Source: Thiosocius teredinicola (lineage in GTDB: Bacteria > Pseudomonadota > Gammaproteobacteria > Chromatiales > Chromatiaceae). Taken from it: a DNA stretch of 64,000 nucleotides. The stretch is from positions 1-64,000 of the forward strand of contig NZ_CP019936.1 of NCBI RefSeq assembly GCF_002009425.1, given 5' to 3'. Position 1 is the first letter of the stretch, and the number at the start of each line of letters is the position of its first letter. Below, piece by piece: positions 1-11,451 of the stretch. A model generated the notes under the pieces. That model searched no databases and had not been told where the DNA came from. It saw only the letters and a list, made by a program, of their open reading frames with translations. The position numbers were made by a program, and so were the translations under genes.

Positions 1-161
1 TCGCCCAATTGCAGTACCCGGGGCCGGTGCCTGGACGAATAAACAACAAGGTTGGATGCGCGGAACAAACAGCGGTCGTTTCCGTATTCGAATTACTACA
101 AGACGGTTCTTGGAACGTGACGGGTGCGCGTGACAGGGTCGTCACGGTTTTGTATTGACCT
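1..161. promoter_or_regulatory. region upstream of dnaA
   Basis: Left edge of the window up to the dnaA start codon. No reading frame of a recognisable family runs through it, so it is probably the dnaA leader and promoter. I cannot assign -35/-10 elements with confidence, and I see no perfect DnaA box here; the box-bearing region lies on the other side of dnaA. Confidence 0.4.
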
Positions 162-1532
162 ATGAACATCAATCTCTGGCAGCATTGTCTCGACAGACTG
201 GGCAATGAGATCCCCAATCAGCAGTTCAACACCTGGATTCGTCCGTTGCACTGTATTCAGGAATCAGACCGCCTGCGCCTGATGGCGCCCAACGCTTTTG
301 TGCTCGATTGGGTCAAAAAGCATTACCTCGACAGGTTGCGAGGCTATGTCGACGATTTGGGGCAGGGCAATGCCATGGCGATCAGTCTGGAGATCGGCAG
401 CGCACCGCGCTCGCCCACCGCCGGCGTTCGCCCAACGACGCCGCCTGAGCCACACCTTCGCGAACCGGGTGCGCGACACAACGACGTACCGAATGTAAAA
501 CCGGCGTTCAAGGCCAATACCAACGCCGATTTCACGTTCGAGAGTTTTGTCGAAGGTAAATCGAACCAGTTGGCCCGTGCCGCCGGTATGCAGATCGGCG
601 ACAACCCCGGCCGTGTGTACAACCCCTTGTTCATTTATGGCGGTGTAGGTTTAGGCAAAACCCATCTCATGCACGCCGTCGGCAACCGCATTTTGCAGAA
701 CAATCCGCAGGCGCAGGTGCTCTACATGCACTCGGAAGGTTTTGTGGCCGAGATGGTCAAGGCCCTGCAACACGGCACAATTGATGATTTCAAGCGCAAG
801 ATGCGCTCGGTTAATGCCTTACTGATCGATGATGTTCAATTCTTCGCCGGCAAGGAACGATCGCAAGAAGAGTTTTTCCACACCTTCAATGCGCTGTTCG
901 AGTCGCAGCAACAGATCATCCTGACGAGTGACCGCTTTCCGAAAGAAGTCGACGGTTTGGAAGACCGCCTGAAGTCGCGGTTCGGTTGGGGATTGACTGT
1001 TGCCGTGGAACCGCCGGATCTGGAGACGCGGGTCGCCATTCTCAAGAGCAAAGGCCAACAACTGTTCGGTGTTGAACTACCCAACGAGGTCGCGTTCTTT
1101 ATCGGCAAGCGGGTGCGGTCGAACATCCGCGAACTGGAAGGAGCGTTGCGCCGTATCGTGGCCAACTCGCAGTTCACCGGTCGCGCGATCACGATGGATT
1201 TTGCCAAGGATGCGTTGCGCGACATGATCGCAGCGCAAGACAAACTCGTGACGATCGACAACATTCAACGTACCGTCGCTGAATATTTCAAGATCAGAAC
1301 GTCGGACCTGCTGTCTGCAAAACGCAGCCGTACGATTGCACGCCCTCGCCAGGTAGCGATGACCCTCGCCAAAGAACTTACCAATCACAGCCTGCCTGAG
1401 ATCGGCGAAGCATTTGGCGGGCGCGACCACACAACGGTACTTTATGCCACGCGCAAAATTGCTGAGTTACGCGAGACCGACCATCGGGTTGCCGAAGACT
1501 ATAACAACCTGTTAAGAACCTTGAGTAATTGA
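162..1532 (+). CDS. dnaA: Chromosomal replication initiator DnaA
   Basis: Binds DnaA boxes at the origin and melts it in an ATP-dependent way to load the replicative helicase. At 456 aa it has all four domains: an N-terminal domain I (about residues 1-80), a short variable linker, an AAA+ core with Walker A GGVGLGKT (about 160-167) and Walker [10 protein letters not shown], a sensor region with [19 protein letters not shown], and the C-terminal DNA-binding helix-turn-helix with the signature [11 protein letters not shown]. The ATG at 162 gives the canonical N-terminus [13 protein letters not shown]. It is followed by an origin-like intergenic region and dnaN, the standard order in gammaproteobacteria. 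Confidence 0.98.
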   Translation: MNINLWQHCLDRLGNEIPNQQFNTWIRPLHCIQESDRLRLMAPNAFVLDWVKKHYLDRLRGYVDDLGQGNAMAISLEIGSAPRSPTAGVRPTTPPEPHLREPGARHNDVPNVKPAFKANTNADFTFESFVEGKSNQLARAAGMQIGDNPGRVYNPLFIYGGVGLGKTHLMHAVGNRILQNNPQAQVLYMHSEGFVAEMVKALQHGTIDDFKRKMRSVNALLIDDVQFFAGKERSQEEFFHTFNALFESQQQIILTSDRFPKEVDGLEDRLKSRFGWGLTVAVEPPDLETRVAILKSKGQQLFGVELPNEVAFFIGKRVRSNIRELEGALRRIVANSQFTGRAITMDFAKDALRDMIAAQDKLVTIDNIQRTVAEYFKIRTSDLLSAKRSRTIARPRQVAMTLAKELTNHSLPEIGEAFGGRDHTTVLYATRKIAELRETDHRVAEDYNNLLRTLSN

Positions 1533-1765
1533 TGTGTGCGACAGTTGAGGCAAAATCAAAGAACCGATTGAGCCAGAGTTATCCACAATAGGCACACAGG
1601 GTTGAATAGCATCCATCACGTTGTTTTGGGTCACGAAATTATCACTTAACCTATTGATTTAATTAAGTAAAAATAGGTTTTCCACAGTTGGCAGCTGTGC
1701 TTATAACAATAGTAATTTCTTAATAAAATCTTATTTTAACTATCAACCAATGGGGAATCAGTCGG
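1533..1765. other. oriC: candidate oriC between dnaA and dnaN
   Basis: This 233-bp gap holds a perfect DnaA box TTATCCACA (1579-1587), a related TTTTCCACA (1678-1686), and between and after them a strongly A+T-rich stretch (about 1636-1745, including TTAATTAAG) that could be the unwinding element. In many gammaproteobacteria, pseudomonads for example, oriC sits exactly here. The boxes and AT-richness are seen directly; origin function is inferred. The gap must also carry the dnaN promoter. Confidence 0.75.
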
Positions 1766-2866
1766 ATGAAGATCAGCGCAAACCGAGATGATCTGCTCAA
1801 ACCCTTGCAGCAGATCGTCGGCGTGGTCGAGCGCAGACAGACGCTCCCGATCCTGGCCAATGTGCTGATGGTCGTGAAAGACAATCGATTGTCGTTGACG
1901 GCTACGGACCTCGAAGTCGAATTGCGGACCCATACGTTGGTGGACTGCAAAGGCGAAAGTGAATTCACCTTGCCGGCACGTAAGCTGATGGATATCTGCA
2001 AGGCACTGCCGGACTCCGCAGGTATCACGCTCGAGGTAGAGAGTGACAAAGCCACGCTGAAGTCGGGTCGGGGACGTTACACACTCGGGATGCTACCCGC
2101 GCAGGACTATCCAAGTATCGAGCCGGCCAAGGCGAGTGACACATTCAAACTGCCGGTTGGCGTTATGAAACGTCTGATCGATAAAACGCAGTTTGCGATG
2201 GCACAGCAGGATGTTCGCTACTACCTCAATGGTCTGCTATTGGAACTGAGACCTGGGCGGGTGAGGGCGGTCGCAACGGATGGCCATCGACTTGCGCTGT
2301 GTGACGCGTCTTTCGACGATGATTCTGAGATCGACACGCAGGTGATCCTGCCGCGTAAAGCGGTCATCGAGCTTGGTCGATTGCTGGATGATTCAGACAG
2401 TGAAGCAACGTTCGAGATCAGCAACAGCCACCTGCGGGTTCATCTCGATCACAGTAGTTTCACGACCAAGTTGATCGATGGTCGTTTCCCCGACTACGAG
2501 AGGGTCATGCCGAACGGTCAGACCACCATCATGCTGTCCGAAAAAGACACGCTTAAACAGGCGTTGACCCGAACAGCAATCTTGTCGAACGAAAAGTACC
2601 GGGGCATCCGTTTCAGGTTGAGCAAAGGCCTGCTGCATCTTCAGGCACATAATCCCGAACAGGATGAGGCCGAGGAAGAAATCGAGGTGGACTACGATGG
2701 CGAGGAGATGACGATCGGATTCAACGTTGGCTATTTGCTTGATGTGCTCGGCGTACTGGATGGAGACGAAGTGCAGATGGCGGTCATTGACTCGAATTCC
2801 AGTAGCCTGATTACGCAGAAGGATTCAGCGGAATGTCGGTACGTTGTCATGCCTATGCGTCTGTAG
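1766..2866 (+). CDS. dnaN: DNA polymerase III beta subunit (sliding clamp)
   Basis: Forms the dimeric ring that tethers DNA polymerase III to DNA. The 366-aa length equals the usual clamp length, with three repeated clamp folds of about 120 residues. The start MKISANRDDLLKPLQQIVGVVERRQTLPIL and the C-terminus ending RYVVMPMRL are family hallmarks; the last residues help form the client-binding pocket. It lies directly downstream of the candidate oriC and ends before an intrinsic terminator, so it is not simply co-transcribed with recF. Confidence 0.98.
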   Translation: MKISANRDDLLKPLQQIVGVVERRQTLPILANVLMVVKDNRLSLTATDLEVELRTHTLVDCKGESEFTLPARKLMDICKALPDSAGITLEVESDKATLKSGRGRYTLGMLPAQDYPSIEPAKASDTFKLPVGVMKRLIDKTQFAMAQQDVRYYLNGLLLELRPGRVRAVATDGHRLALCDASFDDDSEIDTQVILPRKAVIELGRLLDDSDSEATFEISNSHLRVHLDHSSFTTKLIDGRFPDYERVMPNGQTTIMLSEKDTLKQALTRTAILSNEKYRGIRFRLSKGLLHLQAHNPEQDEAEEEIEVDYDGEEMTIGFNVGYLLDVLGVLDGDEVQMAVIDSNSSSLITQKDSAECRYVVMPMRL

Positions 2867-2903
2867 GCCTAGTCGCCGTGACGCAGCAAGTAGCATCGAA
2901 GAG

Positions 2904-2929
2904 AAAGGGGCCAAGTCGGCCCCTTTTTT
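2904..2929 (+). terminator. intrinsic terminator after dnaN
   Basis: Nine-base stem AAAGGGGCC (2904-2912) with GGCCCCTTT (2918-2926), loop AAGTC, followed by a run of six T. It is a textbook rho-independent terminator lying inside the dnaN-recF gap. It implies that recF is expressed by partial read-through or from its own promoter. Confidence 0.85.
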
Positions 2930-2952
2930 GGTGATGCGGCGAGAATGCTCCG

Positions 2953-4023
2953 ATGTGGATCAATTCACTGAGTATTTCTGACTTGAGGGTTATTCGGTCG
3001 CTCGAGCTCCGACCACGCGAAGGGATTAACTTTGTGTGTGGGCCGAATGGTGCCGGCAAGACGACGATCCTCGAAGCGATTTATCTGGCAGGTCGTGGAC
3101 AGAGTTTTCGCCACCAGGACGCCGGGCCGATGATTAGAAATGGGTCCGACGATGCGACGATTGTCGTGAAGATGGTGGGAGCAGGCGGTCGGCAGGCCAT
3201 TCTTGGCGTTAGGCGCAGCGCGAAAAATGTTGAATGCCGTTTGAATGGCGAGAACGTTTCGAAGCGATCAGGGCTGGCGATGGCCTTGCCGGTGCAGTGG
3301 ATTGGCTCGCAGCCTCAGCTGCTGTTGAGTATGGGACCAGAGGTTCGGCGTCGGTTTTTGGATTTGGGAGTGTTCCACGTGGAACATTCTGTGTATTCCG
3401 AAGAGGCTAAGGGATACCAACGCGCTCTACGGCAACGCAACGCCGCAATCAGAATGAATCAACCCGAATTGGTGCGGATGTGGGATGAGCCATTGGCAAC
3501 AGCAGGCACCGCCATCGACCGTCTTCGACAATCCTTTTTGGAGTTATGGGCGCCTAGGGTCCGCGACATCCTAAGCGAATGGTTGGGCGGCCTTGATGTT
3601 TCGTTTGTCTACCGTCGTGGGTGGAATAGACAACAAGATTTGCTGGAAATCTACCGCACCAAACGCGACACCGATTTCAATCTGGGCTACACCTACGCGG
3701 GCCCGCACCGCGCAGATATCGAGATAAAGGCCGTACAGGGTTTGGCTGAAAAGACGCTATCGCGTGGCCAACAGAAACTGCTTGTTCTAGCAATGAACAT
3801 GGCGATGCTGGACGTAGCGAAGTCGCGATCAAGCGAGGTGCCTGTTCTGTTGCTTGATGACCTCGCTGCGGAGCTGGACAAGGGTAATCAAGAACGTGTT
3901 CTTCTCGCAGTGAGCGATCGCTGCGAACAGTCATTTATTACTAACATCAGCTCGGTCTTGGATCCTGCGCTATCCCCAAGTTGTACGATGTTCCACGTGG
4001 AACATGGCCACCTGACGACATGA
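2953..4023 (+). CDS. recF: DNA replication and repair protein RecF
   Basis: SMC-like ATPase that, with RecO and RecR, helps load RecA on gapped DNA. The 356-aa protein has Walker A GPNGAGKT at residues 30-37, the ABC signature LSRGQQKLLVLAMNMA, and Walker B VPVLLLDDLAAELD. Two stretches of the protein, GVFHVEHS and MFHVEHG, are encoded by perfect ParB-binding sites (3371-3386 and 3989-4004), the second only a few codons before the stop. The C-terminal end may therefore be shaped by the DNA site rather than by protein function. Confidence 0.96.
   Translation: MWINSLSISDLRVIRSLELRPREGINFVCGPNGAGKTTILEAIYLAGRGQSFRHQDAGPMIRNGSDDATIVVKMVGAGGRQAILGVRRSAKNVECRLNGENVSKRSGLAMALPVQWIGSQPQLLLSMGPEVRRRFLDLGVFHVEHSVYSEEAKGYQRALRQRNAAIRMNQPELVRMWDEPLATAGTAIDRLRQSFLELWAPRVRDILSEWLGGLDVSFVYRRGWNRQQDLLEIYRTKRDTDFNLGYTYAGPHRADIEIKAVQGLAEKTLSRGQQKLLVLAMNMAMLDVAKSRSSEVPVLLLDDLAAELDKGNQERVLLAVSDRCEQSFITNISSVLDPALSPSCTMFHVEHGHLTT
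3371..3386. promoter_or_regulatory. parS: parS site 1 (ParB/Spo0J centromere), inside recF
   Basis: Perfect 16-bp palindrome TGTTCCACGTGGAACA. This is the known parS sequence of gammaproteobacteria such as Pseudomonas, where ParB binds it near oriC to segregate the chromosome. It is read in frame in recF as phenylalanine-histidine-valine-glutamate-histidine. Confidence 0.9.
3989..4004. promoter_or_regulatory. parS: parS site 2 (ParB/Spo0J centromere), at the recF 3' end
   Basis: Second perfect copy of TGTTCCACGTGGAACA, 618 bp from the first and again read as FHVEH in recF. Two identical 16-bp palindromes this close together near the origin strongly support a chromosomal centromere. The parAB genes themselves are not in the window. 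Confidence 0.9.
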
Positions 4024-4032
4024 ACAACAGTG

Positions 4033-4038
4033 TATAAT
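4033..4038 (+). promoter_or_regulatory. candidate -10 element for gyrB
   Basis: A perfect TATAAT lies between the recF stop and the gyrB start, 43 bp before the gyrB ATG. No good -35 hexamer lies 16-18 bp upstream, so this is only a candidate. A gyrB promoter here would fit the short recF-gyrB gap. Confidence 0.4.
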
Positions 4039-4069
4039 GCGTCGATCACTCCACCTCTCCCGGCATTGA

Positions 4070-6505
<2,436 letters not shown>

Positions 6506-6558
6506 CTATCTACACGTCATAACGTATCCGATGCCCGATTATTCGTTCGGGCGTCGGA

Positions 6559-6579
6559 TTATCCACGATTTTATCCACA
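6559..6579 (+). promoter_or_regulatory. two DnaA boxes downstream of gyrB
   Basis: TTATCCACG (6559-6567) and a perfect TTATCCACA (6571-6579), both in the same direction and 12 bp apart. They lie in the gyrB-plsC gap next to an imperfect inverted repeat (about 6529-6557, GATGCCCGA with TCGGGCGTC) that may end gyrB transcription. Their role is unknown. They could titrate DnaA or form an accessory origin element. Confidence 0.6.
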
Positions 6580-6660
6580 GGTTTGCTAAGGCGAAGAAAG
6601 ACGGTGCGGACTACAGCGCCTAACAGATCGCGAGTGAGCCGGTGTTCGTCTAATGGAAAT

Positions 6661-6680
6661 GTAAGTAAGCGGTTACTTAC
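6661..6680. terminator. perfect inverted repeat between convergent gyrB and plsC
   Basis: GTAAGTAA (6661-6668), a GCGG loop and TTACTTAC (6673-6680) form a perfect 8-bp stem two bases before the plsC stop codon. Its place between convergent genes suggests a bidirectional terminator. It is AT-rich and lacks a strong T-run, so a protein-binding palindrome is the alternative. Confidence 0.45.
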
Positions 6681-6682
6681 TA

Positions 6683-7405
6683 TTAGAGCTTTTCAGTAGG
6701 GAGAGTTTCCAGCGTGCTCTCGATCCATTCCTCGACTTCACGCATGATCTCAGACGCCTTCTTGCCTTCACTGGCGATGGGTGGGCCGACGACCACATCG
6801 ATCGTTCCCGGGTACTTTTTCACATCGCGCCGACGCCAGAAAATACCGGCGTTGTGAACAATCGGGACGACTGTCGCTCCGCTACGTTCGGCAAGCAAAC
6901 CGCCGCCTATACTGTATTTCTTCCGTTCTCCCGGAGCGGTGCGGGTGCCCTCGGGGAAAATGATCACGTTGCGTCCTTCATTGAGGCGTTCGATGCCTTC
7001 CGTAACGACCTTCATCGCAGCCTTGCGCCCGGCGGAGCGGTCGATGGCGATCGATTTTGCGAATTTTAATCCCAGCCCAAACAATGGGATGCGCATGAGC
7101 TCTTGTTTCAGTATCCACGACTGCGCGGCGGGCAGGATGCCGCGCAGGGCAATCGTCTCCCAGGTCGATTGATGCTTCGCCATGATGATGGCGCCACCAG
7201 CCGGTAGGTGTTCTTCACCTTTGATCCGGTAACTGAGTCCACAGACCCATTTCAGCAGCCAAAGATTGGTCGTACCCCAGGCATTTGACATCGTATCGGC
7301 GTAGCTGCTCGGCAAAAACCAACCGAACAACGCAATCAATAGACCGAAAACTACGACCGATATGACTAAACCAGCGAAATACAGCAGCGAGCGCAGCAAA
7401 ATCAA
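6683..7405 (-). CDS. plsC: 1-acyl-sn-glycerol-3-phosphate acyltransferase (PlsC family)
   Basis: Adds the second acyl chain to lysophosphatidic acid in membrane phospholipid synthesis. The protein has an N-terminal membrane segment (YFAGLVISVVVFGLLIALFG), the acyltransferase block AKHQSTWET (an HX4E variant of the usual HX4D) and the substrate block FPEGTRTAPGERKKYSIGGG. The reading frame continues upstream into gmhB. The best start is a TTG at 7405, which overlaps the gmhB stop (TTGA) and has a strong AGGAGG about 10 bases upstream; this gives 240 aa. It is the last gene of the glyQ-glyS-mazG-like-gmhB-plsC operon. Confidence 0.9.
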   Translation of the reverse strand: MILLRSLLYFAGLVISVVVFGLLIALFGWFLPSSYADTMSNAWGTTNLWLLKWVCGLSYRIKGEEHLPAGGAIIMAKHQSTWETIALRGILPAAQSWILKQELMRIPLFGLGLKFAKSIAIDRSAGRKAAMKVVTEGIERLNEGRNVIIFPEGTRTAPGERKKYSIGGGLLAERSGATVVPIVHNAGIFWRRRDVKKYPGTIDVVVGPPIASEGKKASEIMREVEEWIESTLETLPTEKL

Positions 7406-7962
7406 GCGCGTTTTCCTCCTTCCAGGATGTAGTCTACGGCGGCGGCCAGATCGTCGAACCACGGCAAGGTATGCAATTCCGGATGCTTTTCGAAGGTTCG
7501 GGTGCCTTTGCCGGTTCTGACCAGCATTGGAACGGCATGTGCCGCAATCGCGGCGTCGATATCGCGCTTGCTATCGCCGATCACCGGTACGCGTGCCAGG
7601 GGTAGACCGAAGCGTACGCTGATCGCCCTCAGCAAACCGGGTTTCGGCTTACGGCAATCGCAACCGGCGTCGGGTGCATGCGGGCAAAAAAATATGCCAT
7701 CGATATGACCACCGACTCGACCGAGTGCGCGCTGAAACTTCGCATGCATCTCGTTGAGATCTTCTACGCTGAACATGCCGCGACCGATACCTGACTGATT
7801 GGTCGCAACCGTCACCGCAATCCCGGCATGATTAAGGCGGGCGATCGCTTCCAGGCTGCCCGGTATCGGGATCCACTCGTCGGCGGATTTGATGTAGGCG
7901 TCCGAGTCTTGGTTGATCACGCCATCTCTGTCGAGGATCACGAGTTTGGGTAGGTCACTCAT
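7402..7962 (-). CDS. gmhB: D-glycero-beta-D-manno-heptose 1,7-bisphosphate 7-phosphatase
   Basis: HAD-family phosphatase of the ADP-heptose pathway for the lipopolysaccharide inner core. The 186-aa protein has the HAD motif DRDGVI with catalytic Asp11 and Asp13, TNQSGIGRG as motif II, the structural zinc loop Cys93, His95, Cys101, Cys103 typical of GmhB, and KPKPGLL. It overlaps the downstream plsC start by 4 bases, so the two are translationally coupled. The location beside glyQS is common in gammaproteobacteria. Confidence 0.95.
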   Translation of the reverse strand: MSDLPKLVILDRDGVINQDSDAYIKSADEWIPIPGSLEAIARLNHAGIAVTVATNQSGIGRGMFSVEDLNEMHAKFQRALGRVGGHIDGIFFCPHAPDAGCDCRKPKPGLLRAISVRFGLPLARVPVIGDSKRDIDAAIAAHAVPMLVRTGKGTRTFEKHPELHTLPWFDDLAAAVDYILEGGKRA

Positions 7963-7993
7963 CTTGGATCGGTTACCCGCTGATGTGGTGTGA

Positions 7994-8335
7994 TCAATCG
8001 ACGTCGCGAAACTCGGATACCCGGATGCGGCCGTCGATCATGCGCGATTCACGTTGCATCAGCTTATCCATCTTGTTCCAAAAGGCGCTCTTCAAGTCGA
8101 GCTGCGCGGCGATGTCGGTACCCATCACCAAGATCAAAAGGTCGGCTACCTCTTCTGCCAGCGCTTCGCGCGGTTTCCCCTTGGTGACACACGACGAGAT
8201 CTCGCCCAGTTCCTCGGCCATCAAGGCAACCCGATAGGTGAGTTCTTCGCCACCGGTGTTACGGAAATCATGCTTGTCATGAAATGCCTGCACGGCGCGC
8301 ATCATGTCGTCCCATGAATCCGAATGCGCCGCCAT
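7994..8335 (-). CDS. MazG-like nucleotide pyrophosphohydrolase
   Basis: A 113-aa all-alpha NTP pyrophosphohydrolase-type protein. The metal-binding pattern is visible as Glu41-Glu42-x-x-Glu45 (EELGE) and Glu61-Glu62-x-x-Asp65 (EEVAD), which in this superfamily coordinate magnesium and hydrolyse NTPs or dNTPs to NMP and pyrophosphate. It is a single-domain form, shorter than full MazG. It sits 3 bases after glyS in the same operon. Substrate is unknown; a house-cleaning role is inference. Confidence 0.75.
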   Translation of the reverse strand: MAAHSDSWDDMMRAVQAFHDKHDFRNTGGEELTYRVALMAEELGEISSCVTKGKPREALAEEVADLLILVMGTDIAAQLDLKSAFWNKMDKLMQRESRMIDGRIRVSEFRDVD

Positions 8336-8338
8336 CGA

Positions 8339-10426
8339 TCAGACCTGCAACACCGAGATATCCGCCACCTGCAGAAATTGCTGACTCATCGTTTTCAGCA
8401 TGGCCAGGCGGTTACCGCGCACAGCTGCTTTTTCTGCCATCACCATGACATCGTCGAAAAAGGTGTCGACCGGACCGCGTAGATGCGCGAGCACCTGCAG
8501 CGCTGCGCCATAGTTGCTCTCGGCCATCAGCGGCGCAATCGCCTTCTCCGCTGCCAGCAGATGATCATGCAGCGCTTTTTCGGCAGTCAATTCAAACAGG
8601 TCGGGGTCTACCTGATCCGGCACCGCTTCGTCGGTTTTCTTGAGGATGTTCCCGATGCGCTTGTTGGCTGCAGACAGCGCTTCAGCCTCGGGCAATGCGC
8701 GGAAGTCGGTCACTACCCGGATGCGATGTTCGAAATCGGCGATCGTTTTGGGCCGGATGTTGGCAACGGCCTCAAAGGTGTCATGGCTCGTACCGCTGTC
8801 GCTGTAGATACCTTTCAGGCGTTCAAGCATGAAGTCGTAAACCTGGTCGGCGATGCCTTGTTCCTTGAGCTGTCCCTGCAAACCCGCTTCGGCTTTCTGC
8901 AGCAGGGCTACCAGGTCGATCGGCAGTGCGTGTTCCCGCAGGATACGCAACGCACCGAGTGCGGCGCGGCGCAGCGCAAACGGGTCTTTGTCACCGGTCG
9001 GTTTCAATCCGATGCCGAAGATGCCGACCAGGGTGTCGATCTTTTCGGCCAATGAGATCGCAATACCGGTCTTGGTCTCCGGCAGGCGGTCACCGGAGAA
9101 ACGCGGCATGTAAAACTCGTCCATCGCCAGCGCAAGTTCGTCCGGTTCGCCGTCGCGTCGTGCCTGGTATCGACCCATGATGCCCTGCATCTCGGGGAAC
9201 TCGAATACCATCTCAGTCATCAGATCGCAGCGGCTGAGTTCGCCGGCACGCCGGGTCAAACCCTCGTCGCCACCAACATGTTGCGCGATGAACGCGGCGA
9301 GTTCGGCGACCCGTGCTGACTTGTCGCGCATACTGCCAAGATCTTTCTGAAATACGACGTGTTCGAGTTTGCCCACGTGGTCTTGTAGACGCTTCTTGCC
9401 GTCCTGTTCCCAGAAGAACATGGCGTCGGCGAGTCGCGGCCGCACAACACGTTCGTTGCCTTGGCGGATCAGATCCGGTTGCTTGCTTTCAATGTTGGCG
9501 ATCGTGATGAACTTATTCATCAGCTGGCCGTCTTTGCTGAACACCGGGAAGTACTTCTGGTTGCCTTTCATGGTGGCGACCAACGCTTCCTGAGGCACTT
9601 CGAGGAATCGCTCTTCAAAGGTACCGGTGATCGGCATCGGCCATTCGTTCAGCGCTGTCACCTCGTCGAGCAGATCGTCATCCAGATCCGGCACGCCACC
9701 GATATCGCCGGCAGCTTGCTCCACAAGGTGCTTCACGCGCGCGCGCCGCGTATCGAAGTGAGCGATTACTTTGCCAAGAGAGCCTAGTACTTCGGCATAG
9801 TCATCCGGGCTGTAGAGCGTAATGGCATGCGGATGATGGAATCGGTGGCCGTAGGTTTCCTTGCTCGCCTTGGCATCGAGCAGCGTGCAGGGGACAACGC
9901 TGTCACCGAGCATGAACAGCAGCCAATGCACTGGGCGCACGAACTGGGCATCGGAATCACCCCAGCGCATGCGCTTTGGAATCGGTAGCTTGTTGAGTGC
10001 GTTCTCAGCGATACCCGGCAGCAGATCGACGGCCTGCTGGCCCTTCTGGTGAACATTGAAGACCAGCCAACTGCCTTTGTCCGTCTCGAGCTTCTGCAGC
10101 TGGTCGACCGTGGTGTTGCATGACTTGGCAAAGCCTTCGGCTGCCTTGGTCGGATTGCCGTCACCGTCGTAGGCGGCTTTAAGCGCCGGGCCACGGCGCT
10201 CGATATCCCGGTCAGGTTGTGCAGTCGCGCAGTCGCGAACCAACAGAGCAAGGCGCCTTGGGGCAGCGTAAGCACTTACTTCGCCAAACTGCAGCCCGGC
10301 GTCGTTGAGGCCTTTGACGAACTCTTCGGTAAACGCGACAGAGAGCTTCTTTAATGCCTTCGGCGGAAGCTCTTCGGTCCCGAGTTCGAATATCAGGTTC
10401 GCGGTTTCGATCATAGACTCACTCAT
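8339..10426 (-). CDS. glyS: Glycyl-tRNA synthetase beta subunit
   Basis: Beta subunit of the bacterial (alpha2beta2) glycyl-tRNA synthetase, responsible for tRNA binding. The start [25 protein letters not shown] at 10426 has AGGGAGG upstream and overlaps the glyQ stop by 8 bases, giving 695 aa, the usual length; a longer frame to 10447 would run back inside glyQ. Family blocks seen include [23 protein letters not shown] and TYGHRFHHP. The C-terminus carries the anticodon-binding-like region. Confidence 0.96.
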   Translation of the reverse strand: MSESMIETANLIFELGTEELPPKALKKLSVAFTEEFVKGLNDAGLQFGEVSAYAAPRRLALLVRDCATAQPDRDIERRGPALKAAYDGDGNPTKAAEGFAKSCNTTVDQLQKLETDKGSWLVFNVHQKGQQAVDLLPGIAENALNKLPIPKRMRWGDSDAQFVRPVHWLLFMLGDSVVPCTLLDAKASKETYGHRFHHPHAITLYSPDDYAEVLGSLGKVIAHFDTRRARVKHLVEQAAGDIGGVPDLDDDLLDEVTALNEWPMPITGTFEERFLEVPQEALVATMKGNQKYFPVFSKDGQLMNKFITIANIESKQPDLIRQGNERVVRPRLADAMFFWEQDGKKRLQDHVGKLEHVVFQKDLGSMRDKSARVAELAAFIAQHVGGDEGLTRRAGELSRCDLMTEMVFEFPEMQGIMGRYQARRDGEPDELALAMDEFYMPRFSGDRLPETKTGIAISLAEKIDTLVGIFGIGLKPTGDKDPFALRRAALGALRILREHALPIDLVALLQKAEAGLQGQLKEQGIADQVYDFMLERLKGIYSDSGTSHDTFEAVANIRPKTIADFEHRIRVVTDFRALPEAEALSAANKRIGNILKKTDEAVPDQVDPDLFELTAEKALHDHLLAAEKAIAPLMAESNYGAALQVLAHLRGPVDTFFDDVMVMAEKAAVRGNRLAMLKTMSQQFLQVADISVLQV

Positions 10427-11342
10427 CGCCAGCCTCCCTGGCGGCATTCACCATCGGGAAGCCGAGTTTCTCGCGGGCGTCGTAATACGCCTGCGCTACT
10501 GCCTGCGCCAATTTGCGCACCCGCAGTATGTATCTCTGCCGTTCGGTCACCGAGATCGCGTGGCGTGCGTCCAGCAAGTTGAAGGCATGCGAAGCCTTGA
10601 GTACCTGTTCGTAGGCCGGCAGCGAAAGCCCGGCCTCGATCAGGCGCGACGAGTCCTTTTCACATTGGTCGAACAAGCCGAAGAGAAAATCCACGTCGGC
10701 GTGTTCGAAGTTGTACGCCGACTGCTCGACCTCGTTCTGATGGAACACGTCGCGGTAAGTCACCGGCCCCTGCGGCCCCTTGGTCCAGACCAGGTCGAAC
10801 ACCGATTCGACGCCCTGCAGATACATCGCGATCCGTTCGAGACCATAGGTGATCTCACCGGTCACCGGCCGGCAATCGAGACCGCCCACCTGCTGGAAGT
10901 AGGTGAACTGGGTCACCTCCATGCCGTTCAGCCAGACCTCCCAACCCAGGCCCCAGGCCCCCAGCGTGGGTGATTCCCAGTTGTCTTCGACGAAGCGGAT
11001 ATCGTGCACCAGCGGATCCAGGCCCATCATCTCGAGCGAGCCGAGATACAGCTCCTGGATATTCAGCGGCGACGGCTTCATCGCCACCTGGAACTGGTAA
11101 TAGTGCTGCAAGCGGTTGGGGTTCTCACCGTAGCGACCATCGGTCGGGCGGCGCGAAGGTTGCACGTAGGCCGCGTTCCACGGCTCCGGACCGATCGCCC
11201 GTAGGAAGGTCGCCGTATGAAAGGTACCGGCACCCATCTCCATATCGTACGGCTGCAAAATCGCGCAGCCCTGCTCGGCCCAGTATTGTTGCAGGGCAAA
11301 AATTAGGCCCTGGAAAGTGGAAACATCCGGCGCGTTATTCAT
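10419..11342 (-). CDS. glyQ: Glycyl-tRNA synthetase alpha subunit
   Basis: Catalytic subunit forming glycyl-adenylate and charging tRNA-Gly. The 307-aa protein starts [26 protein letters not shown] and contains the class II blocks [45 protein letters not shown] and ETHxxx-equivalent [19 protein letters not shown], all characteristic of GlyQ. It is the first gene of the minus-strand operon and faces a divergent PP-loop gene across a 109-bp promoter region. Confidence 0.97.
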   Translation of the reverse strand: MNNAPDVSTFQGLIFALQQYWAEQGCAILQPYDMEMGAGTFHTATFLRAIGPEPWNAAYVQPSRRPTDGRYGENPNRLQHYYQFQVAMKPSPLNIQELYLGSLEMMGLDPLVHDIRFVEDNWESPTLGAWGLGWEVWLNGMEVTQFTYFQQVGGLDCRPVTGEITYGLERIAMYLQGVESVFDLVWTKGPQGPVTYRDVFHQNEVEQSAYNFEHADVDFLFGLFDQCEKDSSRLIEAGLSLPAYEQVLKASHAFNLLDARHAISVTERQRYILRVRKLAQAVAQAYYDAREKLGFPMVNAAREAGDE

Positions 11343-11386
11343 GTAATTCGGTTGCCCGTGGAAGCGCTGCTGGTGAAAAGCCGCTC

Positions 11387-11422
11387 ATTATATAGCCCTC
11401 AAGCGGGGACTATAAATATAAT
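11387..11422. promoter_or_regulatory. divergent promoter region, glyQ and PP-loop gene
   Basis: A perfect TATAAT on the minus strand (11392-11387) points to glyQ, and a perfect TATAAT on the plus strand (11417-11422) points to the PP-loop gene 30 bases later. The -35 hexamers are poor in both directions, so the assignment rests on the -10 elements and their positions. Confidence 0.45.
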
Positions 11423-11451
11423 GTGTCGTTTTCCCCACGCACCGACCGACC

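Noticed and set aside
9374-9380. CCACGTGG-like core in glyS as a third parS site
   Set aside because: Only the central hexamer matches; the flanking TGTT/AACA arms are absent.
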